From the NCBI GenBank assembly GCA_000499405.2, contig HG738137.1:20980603-21044602 (forward strand): a stretch of 64,000 nucleotides of DNA, written 5' to 3'. The stretch's first letter is position 1. Every line of letters begins with the position of its first letter. Positions 48,545-62,514 of the stretch are shown piece after piece. Origin of the DNA: Onchocerca volvulus (lineage: Eukaryota > Nematoda > Chromadorea > Rhabditida > Onchocercidae). Under the pieces are notes generated by a model, which made no database searches, had not been told where the DNA came from, and saw nothing but the letters and a program-made list of their open reading frames with translations. A program made the position numbers and the translations under genes.

Positions 48545-51500
48545 TTATAAAAATTTTTTAATCCTAAGCTCGTTATAGACTAAATTCAAACGCTCTCCTT
48601 CAAATCCATGTGCACAAATCAGAGTTTTTGCTTCTTCTATACCAATTTCTGCTTTCCAGAAATGCATGTTTTTATTATGTTTGACGGACAACTTCAATAA
48701 TTTCGCCAATATACCGGCATAAATATCGTCATATGAATAAAGTCTCGTATGTTGTATTGCATAATACATTTCGCGAATGGTCTGTGATGATAACAATACT
48801 GCACCGGCCGATATATAAGCTGGATAACGATTGAAAGGATATGTTGCAATGGATACCTGCAAATAAATGCATGTAAAAACAAGCCTTCCGTTCCTTTGCT
48901 TAGTAAATTAATTTAGTGAGTCAGACCGATAAATTTGCTTTTCAGTCTCTTTGTGTTAACCAAAGAATTCTTGAAAATTTTTATTTTAAAATTAAATGAA
49001 ATCAATGAGTAATCGACTCAGTAATTAGTATGATTTATAGATGATTACGATTAGAACAGCGGATGATATGAATATGCTTGTTTAATTATTCAGTTTTTAT
49101 CTTCCCAAGCATACAAACTACGATTTGCGTTCAAAAATATCTATTTAATTCTTTTTTGTTCTATATTTTTACAAGCATCAATTTTGAAAGTTTTAGCTCC
49201 TTACAAAACGATTTCCAAATTTTGTTGTCAACCGTAAATTCACAGTGAACATATCGCATTTTACTTTAATATATGACTCATCATTAAAATTAAAAGCATC
49301 TTGATGTGATTTTTTTGTTTGCATTTGTTTCGGATCTTATTTTCGACGTTTCATTAAATATTTAAACTGTCATGTGATGCATTCCATTTTTTCACAGTAC
49401 ATATTAAAGTAAACAAAAAAGAGCAGTAGTGATTCTCGCTTCTTTCCATTTTTCATAGGGACGTTGTTTTATCTTCAAAAATTATTTGATTCAGTGATTC
49501 ATCTTGTCATTCATAGCATTCTTTCATTTACAAAAAAACAGAGGCTAAATATCGTTTCCTTCATTGCAACTCTCACTCACACCAATTGCTTTATACGCGT
49601 CAAACATTAATGCAAGATTAGTGAATACAAAAGCTAGCAAACCAAATTGTGTAAATGGTATCAAAAATGAAAATAATGAGGGAAACAATGGAGAAAAACT
49701 TATTAATGCTTACAAATATCTGGATTCCTGCTCTATATGCTCAATAAGTGGATCATGTATGTTTTTAAAACATGATAAATTTACTATTTAATATCCATAT
49801 TTGTCTTTCACTTAAAATTAGATCTTACAAGTCCGAATAAAAGGATTTTCTACAAACAAGTTGATCTCAGATATCAAAATAATAAATAAATTATTGCCAT
49901 TATTAATCAACAATTTCAACAGTTTACCCGATGTTTGTGAAATCTGGTTCTAAATGGTCGCGTATCAAATCTCCATCCCATATAAAGCGGATCATGCGTA
50001 TCATATTTTTTCACTTCTGCTATGAGGTTTCGCATCAAAACCAAATAATCATCATCGACAAAAAGTGCATAGGGAACAGTATATTGTTGATAACAATAAT
50101 TGAATGAAAATTGCACAGCTGATAAAAACTGAAAAAAAAGTTAAAATACCAAAATAACGATAAATTCTTTCGCTTTGAATAATTTTCGGAACTCTTTATT
50201 ATCTATTTAGAAATTCTTTATTATCTATGAACTCAGTCCCTACTAAATCTTTCTATTCTTCAAAAACCTTTAAAAGAGACATAAAACTATTTCTCTAAAT
50301 TACACAAGCTTCATTACTACAAGCTTTATATGAGCTTTAAAATGTAAGCTTCAGTGTGCTTCATTCGCTGGGAATGTCGCTTGAGTCTTAGTTGATCTCC
50401 GAAAAGATTTCTATATAAAATGATATAAATTTACTTGTCAAAATCAGATTTGATTTTTTTGTGAATGGAAAATCAAATGATATTTTAAATTAGCCAAAAT
50501 CAAAAAACCAACATAAAATTGGAGTTTTTACGGAAGTTATATTTTAGACTGCTTCAAGAACATATAAAGAAATCCAAAAACAACAAACTTTCAGTGTATT
50601 ATTTCGATAACTATCAATATAATCACCAACTAATATATCCTTGTGTGAATTAATTTCTTCCTGCAGTTGTTCATTTTTCTGACTAAAAGATTCTCGACCA
50701 ATTACAAATATTGTCCTAATAGTGAATTCAGAATGATTGAGCACTGAACCCCACGTAACACGTATTGTTTGTCGTTTCTAAGATTAGAAACAATTCATTT
50801 AATTTAATACTTCATTAAATATCCAAAAATAAAAATTTTGTCCGTAAGTTTTTTCTCCGAAGTGATTTGGAACAAGCGAGCAGTAATGCAGATAACCAGC
50901 TCATGCTTACTGCATTAAATGTCAGAAATTTCAACAAATTGCGACATGCACTCAAATATTGATGATGTTATTACTACAAAAAATCATATTTGTTAAGCTA
51001 AAAAAAAGGATGAGGAGATTTCATACCATAAAAAAGTCATAAAGTCAATTTCTCAAATTGATAGTATTTCATAAAATTATTTTTGGAAAAAGTTTCCAAA
51101 AAACTTACGAAGAAATGTAACGGTGAAGATTTCACAATGATTAGTAAAAATTTATTAATTTTTTTAATAATCTCGCATGCCGGAATATGAAGTGGTTCAA
51201 AATAAGCCCAGTCATTCTCGTAAAGATAAGATGATGGTTGACCATTTAACTCCAATAGTACCTACACAAATGAATAATAAATTTGAACATTGCTAACATG
51301 TTTCACTTTATAAAAAAATAATCTTTTATTGAATTAAGGAAAAATTTATAGCAGGTAAATTAAGAAATGATTTCCAAATATCTTTTCAAATAAAAAAAAT
51401 TGGAATTTCTTTAACAAAAAGACCTTACATTGTTGATTTTCGATTTTACTTAAAATGAAAAATTCTCTTTAACTCATCCAGTATTTAAAACTGTTGTTTT

Positions 51501-51755
51501 ACCTCGCTAGATCTTCAAATTTTTGTAACATCTGCTTATATTTATCAGTGATTATACGTCTATAACCATAAATTTTCGAAAACTAGAAAGTACCTGCTCC
51601 CGAACATTTATATATGGTGGCCATTTGAATTTTGAGAAAGATTTTTCGAAAATGTAATCCGTCCAGCCTATAGCCCATAAAAAAATGATGAATAGGCAAG
51701 CTGTACTTGCTCCATACCTTTTCAGAGTTTTAGGTCTTGCCTTCTTGATTAACAT
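48545..51755 (-). CDS. bre-5: Beta-1,3-glycosyltransferase, Brainiac/BRE-5 type (GT31)
   Basis: Exons 51755-51594, 51261-51109, 50777-50589, 50128-49928 and 48856-48545 close in phase 0 and give 338 residues, near the length of nematode BRE-5. A single N-terminal membrane anchor (CLFIIFLWAIGW, residues 20-31) gives the type II Golgi topology. GT31 motifs follow: RQTIRVTWGS, IFVIGRES, DILVGDYIDSYRNNTLK, the metal-binding FVDDDY (Asp about 193-195), YPFNRYPAYISAGAVLLSS and YSYDDIYAGI. In worms and flies this enzyme extends Man-beta-4-Glc-ceramide, building arthro-series glycolipids; in C. elegans these act as receptors for Bt crystal toxins. Frame-consistent exons upstream (52048-51933 joined to 51780) would add 47 residues before the first Met used here, so the true start is open. 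Confidence 0.88.
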
Positions 51756-51932
51756 TTGAACGAACTCAATGTTGAATTTACTAAAACTGGAGTAGAAAAA
51801 AATTTAGAAATTTTAAGAGTAAAATTACATTCACAACAAAACCAATACTCTCTACATCCTTATGCAATTTAATTCATCTTTCCTATCAAATTCAAAATTC
51901 AACTTTGAAATTTTGGAACTAAAAAAAATTAC

Positions 51933-52048
51933 CTAAATTTTCGACCACAACTAAATATCCACAGGCTAATTTCGCCAAAATGTTTCCCATAAGTTGCCCT
52001 CATGACGATATGTTGTTTCAACAGGATTAAGTCTGACGTTTCATCCAT
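51933..52048 (-). CDS. Possible upstream coding exon of bre-5
   Basis: An ATG at 52048 opens 38 codons (MDETSDLILLKQHIVM, ending FSCGRKF) to a donor AG|GTAATT in phase 2. The acceptor at 51781 (CCAGTTTTAG) fits this phase and stays open into the bre-5 start Met. It would give a longer cytoplasmic tail, or it could be an open 5' UTR. Confidence 0.4.
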
Positions 52049-53011
52049 GCTTGCTGCATATCATTATGCTCATCTGTGTGTGTGATACATTTAACTGATC
52101 AGATCTAAAAAAAATTTTTAAAATTAACATCGTCTTAAAATATATTGCTCATAACTTATGTTAGAATATCGCAACAATAAAGCTAGTAAGTGCGGAAATG
52201 AACAGAAAAATAATTTAACTAATGGCCAACAATGAGGTCCCATCACTAATGCTGAAATGCTTAAATATTAAACTGAAAGATTTTTTAGGGATAGAAAACA
52301 TAACCAGCTGATGGATTAAAATGAATAATTAGTAGACTTCCATGATATTTTCTCTGAGATAGTCGTTTATGTCAAATATATGTTGAACTTCCAAAAAGAC
52401 AATCACTGCATGGATCTTCAGACATTTCTGGCAATTATTCAGTAATATATACGGAATTGCATGCAATGCGAGAAAATCGAGTGGAATTGAATTAATACTG
52501 ATGAACTTTTGCTATTAACTGTTTATCAAATTCTCCGAAAATTTATTTGTTCCATGGTAACAAAGAATTAAAAAACTCAATTATATAAGAAATATGCATG
52601 CTCAAAGCTAATGAGTTTCCCGTAAAATTGTAATTCTCAAGCAGAATAGAGTGAGAAAAACAATTCTTTGGAAAAAAGTTCGTTCAGTGCAATTCAAAAA
52701 ATCATTTACCTTTTGCACTTATGAAAGTGAAGAAATTTTTGCTTCTCTAACAGTTCTGCTAAATAGCAGTGTTAATTTTAATGATAAATTACTTATTCTA
52801 AGCTGCTGCTAAGCCTTATATAGATGTTGACTTTTTTGGACTCAGTAATTGAGCAGTAAAGAGAAAATTGAAAGAAAAAGTTTGTACAAATCAATTTGAT
52901 ATTTTTCCTGACACCAAGATACGCATTTTGATAGTTTCAAGAATAAAATGTGAAACTAAGAAAGGTATATTCGTTGTCAAACTTTAAAGTAAGGACGGCA
53001 TAAACATCAAA

Positions 53012-53057
53012 TTACAACGGACGTTTCATTTTATTCAGCATGAAATGTCCGTTGTAA
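53012..53057. repeat. 18-bp inverted repeat
   Basis: TTACAACGGACGTTTCAT (53012-53029) and its complement with one mismatch (53040-53057), loop of 10 bases. The rest of 52.05-54.58 kb holds only the exon-like piece at 53.3 kb. Confidence 0.6.
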
Positions 53058-53275
53058 GCGTAAAAGGAAGATAGAAAAATGAAAAAATCCTCACGAATTT
53101 AAAAAAATCCTTACGAACCCAAATCAATATTAATAGCTAAATTTAGTATTGAATTTCATTTTTATTAAGAAAAACTATACTTGCACAAAATAAAAATAAG
53201 TAGAAATAAAACTTGGCGACATCTCTGCCCGTCCGACCATTAAAACATTTTGAAAAATAAAAATATTTTGCTTAC

Positions 53276-53408
53276 CAGGCGGATAGAGACTCAACAGCTT
53301 TGCATAACGCTGCTTATCATCATTGCTTGATGACTCATTGCAGTATTTTGATGTGCATAAAGCGGCTTGCAGTGACGGATGTTTGTGCAAACAAACCAGC
53401 AGAATCCA
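53276..53408 (-). other. Exon-like open stretch
   Basis: Forty-four codons reading LHKHPSLQAALCTSKYC, then SSSNDDKQRYAKLLSLYPP, ending at a strong donor (CCTG|GTAAGC) in phase 1. It lacks an ATG, and no acceptor follows the in-frame TGA just upstream. The next acceptor downstream (ATATGCAG before 52053) is in the right phase to join the possible upstream bre-5 exon, but this is only suggestive. Confidence 0.25.
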
Positions 53409-54582
53409 TCAGCTGAGTTGCAAGCAAAATATTTCTTCAAGAAATTGGTTTCTTTTAAATTTGGGATATTTCAGCTATAATGCATGAATGGAGACACATA
53501 GCAATACTTACTATATTTCAAAATAGTTATTGAACCGAATTAAAATTAAAATATCAAATTAAAAGCCTGAAGAAAAAATTTTTAGAAAACTTAGAAACAT
53601 TTTCTAAAACTTTGTTTCAAATATCGATCAAACAAATATTGATAATAGGCAATACATGTAAGCAGCAACACACAAATATAAAGACATTCCTTGATTTATG
53701 TTTTTGTTGATTGGAAGTGATTTATTCGTTATCATCTAAAAAAGGGAGAAGGAGCTTGACTTGATTATAATTGTCGATAAGAATTATAAAATTATTATCG
53801 ACAAGTATGAAAAAACTATGGAAAAAAAATTTTTTTTTTCAAATTAAAAAAAATATCTCAAAAGCCTCCAAACAAAAAATTAAAAAACATATAGATAATG
53901 TAGAATATGAGCAATTCGATAGGCTTAGTGCTTTTTTCACTCAAGATATCCATGCACAAAAAAATTCTCGACAAGAATTCTTTTATACTTCTGTCTCTCA
54001 CTATTTTATGTATTTTTCTCCCAAATGATGTCTGCCGCTTAATCTTTTTTTTTTTACTCATTGGACTTTTAAAAAATCAATTTCACGGTAATGATGAGAA
54101 ACATAAGAAGGGTCATTTAAATGTCTTATATTTGATGAATAATTAACATAATAACATTAGCATTATTTCCTTTGTCCAGATTTTATTGTACTCTAAAGTC
54201 AAAGTAAATTCAAAATGGAAGTGCTAGTGTTTATATCCAGTATTTCCCGCAAATTAATATTTGTGATGTAGTCAATCACTAATTAGACGAAAACAGTAGA
54301 AGCTCAGTTATTAGGTTAATTTTGGTAATTAATTAAACAAACAAAGTTAAAACCAAAAAACAAAACTGAATAGCTCAACCTCCATTCAAAAATAGTTCGG
54401 AAAAATTTTTTCGTGTGCAAAGATATAAGTATATAACACCAACAGTCAGTTCAACTGTAAAAATAATTTGTTACAACTGCGAATCGTTCAATTTCTTCAT
54501 AAAACATTTCAGTATTCTAAAATTCTTTTGTTATGTTCTCAATAACAATGACTGATTTCTCCAGTTCATTTAATTTTTCCCC

Positions 54583-57500
54583 TCACTGCCAATTTCGCCA
54601 ACCAACCGATTCTGAAAAATGAACATTTTCATACTCTAACAAATTGAAATTCTCAAAATTCATCCTATAAATTTTATTATTAAAAATCTCAAACTGTCCA
54701 ATAAAAATTTTCCTTATAAAAAAAATATTCATTAATCTAATTTTCTTAAAAAAAAATATGATTGTTTTTAAGATTCTCATAATCATCCGAGGATGCTGCC
54801 GAAAATACTAATAATCAAATATTAAGCGGAACTCAGATTTTAATTTTGATTACTTCTCTTGATTTTCAGATACGATAACCTCTTTTCATATTAAAGGAGT
54901 AAATGAAGACAGAAGACAAAGGGGAAAAAATGAGGACTGCTATGAGAAATAATCTCGAACCTATTAAAATAACAGCAAATGATTTTGTCCTAAAAAAACT
55001 ATAATCAATTTTACGAACTAACTAATCCATAAAGAATAATAACAAAAAGATTTCTTGTATTGAAATAAATCGAACCGCTATCGAGCACTTCAATCGAAGA
55101 AAGGAACTGTGTCCCATCGAAACCACCCAAAAGATATATTTCACCACTCGAAGCTACTGTGGCCTTAACATTAGCACGTGGGATAATAAGCGATGGACCT
55201 GAACGCCATTCTCCAGTTGGACTATCCAAGATTTCTACAGAATTTAACGAGTGCGTGCCGTCGTGACCACCAATAACAAACAAAGAATCTAGAAATGTTT
55301 TTTTTTTTTTTTTTTACATTGACATTCAACTAAACGCAAAAACCATTATTCATGTCAAGCTTTCAAATATACAAAGACTTAATGCAATAACTTGAAAATA
55401 GTAGAATTCATTCTTATCAAATTGTAATGTTTTATTTCCAACAAACCTTTTACCACAGCAACAGCAGATCCACGTCTAGCAGTTTTCAAAGGAGCTAGTC
55501 TTTGCCATTTTCCCGTCTTTGGACAGTAGGCATCTACTGAGTCCAGACATTTCCAACCATTGCATCCTCCACAAACAATCACGAGGTCATGCCATGAAGT
55601 ACAACCAGCCTAGTAAGGGATTTTCAACAGAATTATATATTTCAAGAGAGAAGTTATATATATATTTTTTCTCAGAGCGGCACAAACTCAGAGAGTTATA
55701 ATATCTCTTTTTATTTTTTGATCGATAAGATAACATTTAAAAAAATTAAGGACTGCTGTAAACAGAAGAAGAATATTACTTGAAAACGTGCTGTTCGCAG
55801 CGGCGCTATTGATGTCCATTCATCTAATTCGGGATTATACCTCTCGCATTCAACCAAAACGTTCTGCTCGCAACAACCTCCCATACAATAGATCAATCCA
55901 TCCAATGCAGCACAACATAAAATGAAAAGTTTTGTTTTTATGCTTAAAATCTACAATTTCAAACCAATTCTAAAATTAACAAGAACACAAAAGTTAACAA
56001 TAAAGCTGAAATATTAAGGTATTGAACAAATACATACAAAAGACAAGATAACTAGCTCACCGAAATGATCTATTTCGCATTACACACAAAGGAGTTTTTT
56101 TCGAAGCAACAACTATTTCAGTTAATGTCATAATCAATATGGTGGCTTGAAAATTTTTTAATATAATTAATTCTTTTAATTCTAAGAATGTAAAAAGAAC
56201 CATTATGACTGCGTCCGTGATGTAACGATTTTACTGGTGACCATTTCTCGATTTTTGAATCGTAACATTCCACTGTTTTCAAATCCACACTTCCACTACT
56301 ACCTTACCAATGAAAATGATTGCTAACTTGCTCAATAAACAATGGCTGTGAAGCATAATTCAAAACTTTCCCTAATGACGGAATACTATGTTCGAAATTC
56401 TATGAAGAACACAAAAAAAGGTTCAGCTGAATGTTCTGTTCGAAAACTGCTTACTCAATATATTAAATTAGAGACAAGAAAGCACCAGCAACAGCGTAAA
56501 CTTTGCTTCCTACAACAGCTGCATCGAAACGACCACGGCATTGTGCCATATCAGCTAAACGACGCCAACTACCCTCTAACAAATTATACTCTTCCACTGA
56601 ATCCAAACATTTGCCACGATCATAACCACCTGCAAAACTAAAGATCAATATTCTATGATTCCTTGAAGCTACATAATTTTAACAAAAAATAAATTTCATT
56701 GACAGCATGAATATATGCACAAATGGAATAATGCTCACCACAAACAATGATTTTCCCGTCAATAAAAGCACCTCCAACGGAACACCTTGGACTCTCCATC
56801 TGCGGCAATGGGATATGTGAATCATTCTCTGATGATATCACTCTATAATAAAAAACAGAAGAATCAATGGAAAAAAAATGGCCGATCAATGCATGCCGTT
56901 GTACTTCTTCAGAAAAATCATTTTAATGAAATTATAGAAATTTTTCCTGCATATCTTCATCTTGTTCAAAAATTAATACAAATGGTCAACAATGAAATCA
57001 TTAATTCAGAAGTTTTAGAAACAAAATTTAAATTCAAACCTCACAACTGCTTCTTCTCCAAGTTCTCGTTGTTGCACTGTTCCAAAAGTTGATGAAGGTA
57101 CAACATTCTGTGCAATCATGTGTGGTTTTATAACATTTTCAGTTTCAGAAAGCTGAATGCTGAGAGCAATCAAACACCGGTGAAATACTGCCACTGCGAT
57201 CCAAAAGTCTTCTTAAGATAAAGAATGGATACTTTCGAAACCATGTTTTCCGATATTCTACCCTATTTTAGATATCTGTGCCATCCCATCAGCATCATAA
57301 TGTGAAAGTAATTGAACCAATGGTGATTATTTGTTGCAAAAACAGTGATATACAAATTATACAATAAAATTCGATTTAATATTTTCTCTAGATCACAAGC
57401 ATCTATAGTATGATTGTAATTCCAAAAAATATCCTCAACATGCTTAACTATCCTTTTAATTTTATTCTCACCGGCGGTTTGCTGTACAGCGATCAGTTTA

Positions 57501-60107
57501 TAAGATTCATCATCATGTTCAGTGCTCGAGCTCAATGAATTGTTACTATCTGCAGACGATAGTTTTGTGTTGCTTAAACGACCTGAATTCAGATGCACTG
57601 CTGTAGCACCTGTGATATGATGAGCAGGAGTCTTCATCTCCAATACACTGCTGAAAAACGGTATCTTCTTCAAAGATCATTTATTTCAATAATAAATTCT
57701 TAACTAATTTCCATTTCTTGATATTAGATCAAACATGAAATATATATTTTTTTAAAATATTTCTTAAAATTACTACCTCCCACTATATGTGCGTGGTAAA
57801 TAGCCACCCGTTCGCTTGTAATCCTGGATTATGTCAGATGCACCCACAGAACTGTGGTCATTCATTTCCAAGCAATCCTGCAATTTGTCGTCTGTCTCCA
57901 TATATAACATATGCGTCTGCAAATTCATCATGTTTTAATTTTAACTAAAATACTGAAAAAGACAAATTTTAAGCTGCTTTTATTTTTTCTCTTGATTTGG
58001 AAATACCTTTTCCACAAGCTGTTCAATCCATTGTTCAATGCGATCATTAGTATGAGATAAAGATTGGAAGTACTGCACAACACGCAGGGCGATATCCTCG
58101 CCCCAACATAGTCGTTTCGTATCATCAGTGCTCAAAATTAAACGGACCTGCAAAGTTTTTAAATGCTGTTTACAACTGAAATTCAATGAATTTAGCTTAT
58201 GTTATTCGAGATTTAATGATTTCATTAATACCTTTATAAGCGGCAAATGAGTGAATTCTGGACTTTCATCAACGATTTGTGCGAAATTTTTAGCGATGAA
58301 ATTATCAACTTGTTCCACAAGCACATCATCATTAATATTAGCTTGACGACGAATTCCTAAATTTTCCATTATTTGAAAAAATAATTATTTGATGAAATCA
58401 CAGTTTTCGGCATGTAAATCCCTCGAAAATGAACATATAAAATATAAACGAACATATAAAATAAACCACTATATAACATATAAATAATATAATAATTCAA
58501 GGATTACCGATGCAATCCATGACATTAAGGTTTTCGATTAGATAGCGAGCACAAGCTTTGGCAACTGGAGTTACTTGAAGAGCACAAGCTATTTTGTAGA
58601 GTTCGCCAACTTTTTTGTTACTTATTTCCAAACTGGAAAATATTTTGATCACACTAAATATAGCTAAAACTTCAGTAAAACATGAAGGCAATTATGAAAA
58701 AAGCGAAAATATGCACTGAAGCCATATTGGATATATATTGGAAGCTTACTGAGAAGTATAGGCGTAATTCACAATAGCTTCGAAACAATCATAATCTGCT
58801 TCAGCAAATTCGTAATAAGAAAATGGCTGTGGTATTATTGGTGAGGCAGGAACTGTTAACGGTGGCGAAATGGTCCTTCCAGTCGACATCATTGTATTCA
58901 TGCGCTCTGCAACTGTTACTGGTGAAGAATTAGAACTTATTTTAGAAAGATAAATTAAGAAAAATAATCAAATTTTTATCAAAAATTTGACAGCTTCTAA
59001 GTTTTTTTTTTTCTTATAGTAACTTTCATTTCTTCCATTATTTCAATATTACAGTGCTTCGTTTCGAAAATTCTCAATCCGCGACATATACATCCTAGAA
59101 AAACTCGGGTGGAGAGGATATTTTGTAAATCATTTTCGAAACATATTCATTATTAAAAAAATTACTTGAAGACTGATCTTCGTTTTCACGTCTGACAAAC
59201 ATATCCATAAGTGCAGGTGAACAAGCAGCCAAAACAATCTGAAAATTTTCATCATATAATAAATTCAAAATATGATAATGTTTCATCTAAGAATTTAACA
59301 CACTTTTTTATTGAATTTCATTGGAGGAAAGCTAAAAACATTCTGCAGAAAGAGAAAAAATTGAGTAAATAAGACCTTATGAGCGAGAATTTCTTTTTCA
59401 TGAACAAAAAGGACAACGTCACAAAGTTCACGATTCCGCCGAAAAGTGTTCAAATGATAAAGCAGTGTATTCTGCAATGAAACAATTGTTATGACCACTG
59501 CTCTTACATCTTTTCTTTTATAAATGCATTATTGCTCTTTATTATATTAATGAACAATGCAAATATAACAAAAACGCAATGATTTGAGATAAATAATTCA
59601 GCAGAATGGAATGCATGGAATTTACCTGCATGGAATCATCATACATTTTCAAAATAATTTCTTCATTATGAATAATCATTGATGCATTTGATTCACTTGT
59701 ATGCAGTGATGTATTTCGTATTGGTGTTTTCGGCTCCTAAATGTGATATTTCAGGTTGAATAAATGAAGCAAACTCAACTTAACTTCATGACAGCTATAT
59801 CTACATTATTTTATTGAAATGAGCAGAAATTTAATTTGAAAGAATGAAAAGTAAAGCAGAAACATTCGTGCACCGATCTATATATTCAAGAATGGAAAGT
59901 CTGAAGATTATCCCACTAACAGTGAAGTAAAAAATTCACCAGAAAAAGCTTATGATCATCACCATTATCACCATTCTTATCACTATTATCATTGTTCGTA
60001 TCATGGCCATTTTCGCGTAAGAAAATACGATCATTGGTTAGTAGAAGACAGCCGTTATCACCGACTGGACGGTGACCAAAATTAGCTAGTTGATCAGTGT
60101 CATCCAT
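54583..60107 (-). CDS. BTB-BACK-Kelch protein, IVNS1ABP-like
   Basis: Eighteen exons give about 790 residues: 60107-59940, 59736-59626, 59471-59376, 59238-59166, 58918-58750, 58632-58508, 58356-58232, 58147-58007, 57916-57777, 57650-57472, 57193-57040, 56842-56739, 56629-56486, 56302-56201, 55916-55780, 55609-55447, 55288-55076, 54611-54583. After an Asn/Asp-rich start comes the BTB domain (ELCDVVLFVHEKEILAHK, VLAACSPALMDMF, IVNYAYT), then BACK (LYKIACALQV, VEQVDNFIAKNFAQIVDESP), a polar linker, and six Kelch blades with GG turns (YCMGG, VIVCGG, FVIGGHDG, YLLGGFDG). Such proteins are usually cullin-3 substrate adaptors; the blade sequences and the long BACK-Kelch linker recall IVNS1ABP, which also binds actin. 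All junctions close except the acceptor at 55917, which reads AT instead of AG. The last exon codes only nine residues. Confidence 0.88.
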
Positions 60108-62514
60108 TCAATCGATTCTTCCGGTTGTCTTGCAAATGACTGACAACAATTTCTACAGATTTATTCGATGTTTCCGGTGGACACTGAATGAATGTATTCT
60201 AATTGCAAAAAAAAAAAATAACAGATATAAATATATGATCTAGAGATCAAAGACTAGTCGGTCGATACTCCTCTTATTCCTTGCAGCCCGCGGATTCACA
60301 TTCAGGGCACAGAAAAACCGGACAGTCTACGGTTATGGGAAAAGGGACATGGTTTTTTGATTCAAAACAGGATGAATAATAATGAAATAAGTTTCGTTGT
60401 GAGAGGTCGAAGGTGAGGTCCGTGTAACGGAGAGAGTGGAAACTTGATTATGTTATGTAGAAACAGTTTAAATCGAAGATAAGTGTCATATGAGGTAAGT
60501 TGATTGTTCTGAAACGGAGAACAAAAAGTAAGCATGTAGCTGTTGGAAGGGAATGCAAATCAAACTTGCGAGGGAAGGAAAGGAAGGAGGCAGAGAAGGA
60601 ATCAATCGGTAAGCAAGTGAGAGGGAAGAAAGTTGAACTTTTGCGAGCAACAAAGTATGCAACAAGACAAATGGTAAGTATCTATTAATGGACGCTCTTG
60701 CTATCAGTAAACATCCATCTTAACTCTCTCCCTCAACTTTTTATCAAATATCACAAGACTGAATGGCACCACTCCAATCAATTAGTCTCTTATTCTCTGC
60801 TTTTAACATTTCTCCTCAAGTAAGACTCATTTTGTGCTATAAAGTTTGACTTAGTCAATAACTTTCATCACGAAAATTTGATACAGTAATCAGTCGGTGG
60901 AAAGGGCTAAGATGCATGTCTGTGCAGGGCTCGACTGAATTGTGCTTCAAAATTGAGCATTCGGTCTGGGATGGTCAAAGATCGGGAGTAGATTTTGCAG
61001 CAATACGACTGTAAAAACAAGCCGAAAGTCAGTAATAATTGATAAATGACACATCGCATTTCCTTTTCCCCTTATCAAAATGATTCTCTCTCGGTTGGAA
61101 ATTAATTTCCTTTGATTTATTCTGCAGAAGCAATTATGAAAACTATTCGATGATGACAATGAGCGACTGCGCATTGACACAGAGAAAATTTTATGGGAAT
61201 GTCGACTACTTCATTTATCATTCCATCCTCTCGCAAATGTTCTCCAGTTTTTAAACTTTCATTTATGATGCGATATTTCAAATTCCGCAGCTCTTTGAAT
61301 TCAAAATAAGTATCGATAAGGAAAGACTTTTGTGCCGAAAAGTAATAAGAATTTCTAAGAGATCAATTTATGCCAAACAGTGTTTCGTCAAAAATAATAC
61401 TAACTACAACAGTTCGAATTTATATTCAAAGCACTTCAAGTTCATAAATTTGAAATATGGAAGAAGCCGAGCTATGGTAAATCGAAGTGAAATTTTTGAA
61501 GTGTTCTTGTTAACTGAAACGCTGATGTTTGTTAAAGCTTACCCATCTCTCCCAGGAATAACTTACCAAAAAAATTAGAGACCAAGGAATCAATCGATTG
61601 AACTGTTCCTAAGCCTCATTTATGTTCAGAATTCCTTAAGAAGATAACAGTATAAAAGTTTCAGTGAAATAAACTATTGCTTTTATTTCGACAAGTAATA
61701 TTTTTTATTTTTTCAGATTTTTGGTATGCTAAGAATCTGGTTCGGAATGAAATTTATCATTATTTTTATGTTATGTGTGCAAGAAAAAAAAAAAAAGTAT
61801 CCAAAATTGACTACTGTGCTGCTAATAAACTCATTAGTAAAATATCTAAACATAAAACGAAATCAATATGTTAAAGGAATCGGAAAAAATCGGATCAGAA
61901 AAATTGAAAACTTCCAAGATTAAGAGAGGCTCAATAAATTAAATTTAGAAATTAATAAATACTAAGAACTTCACGGAAATTTATACATATCCAACAAGAT
62001 TAATCTATTGTTTTCTTATAAAATATTGAAATAATATAGCGCCACATATGCAGATTCCCGCACTTTTATCCCGATCGTGTTACCTGCCATACAACACTCG
62101 AAATTAGTTCTTTGAACCTTTTAATTTGATCACATAAAAAGAAGCAATTCCTATCGCAAAAGTAACCAAAGAATTAATCTAAATAACTCGGAGAAGTTTC
62201 TTGCTGGCAAGGAGGAATTGTTATCCACAAAATTCGATGAAATGAAATTCTGTTGAGCCCGTGCAAAGTGAGATAACTTTTTGCTTTAACAATATTCACA
62301 ACGCGAAAAGAACGACAAAGTTTTTTCGTTGTAAAATAACAAAAGTGAATAAATAAGAGAACGGTGTACAGCAAACGGGAGTGTTTTGAAACTTTATATT
62401 AAACAATAAACCTTTGAAGCTGCGTTGAAAAACTTCTTTACTTTAAAACAAATGTGATCATTTTCATTACCATTTTAGTTTTTTTCTCTTTGGGGCGGAA
62501 AAGTCGAAGAATGA
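60108..62514. other. Intergenic, no gene seen
   Basis: Holds the probable promoter of the Kelch gene. A purine-rich plus-strand frame (60500-60688) and AT-rich frames near 61.7 kb look like composition effects. No exon supported. Confidence 0.45.

Noticed and set aside
56342..56641. 99-codon plus-strand frame inside the Kelch gene
   Set aside because: Largely antisense to a well-supported Kelch exon on the minus strand.
60500..60688. 62-codon Lys/Arg/Glu-rich frame
   Set aside because: Purine-rich composition explains it; no splice or family evidence.
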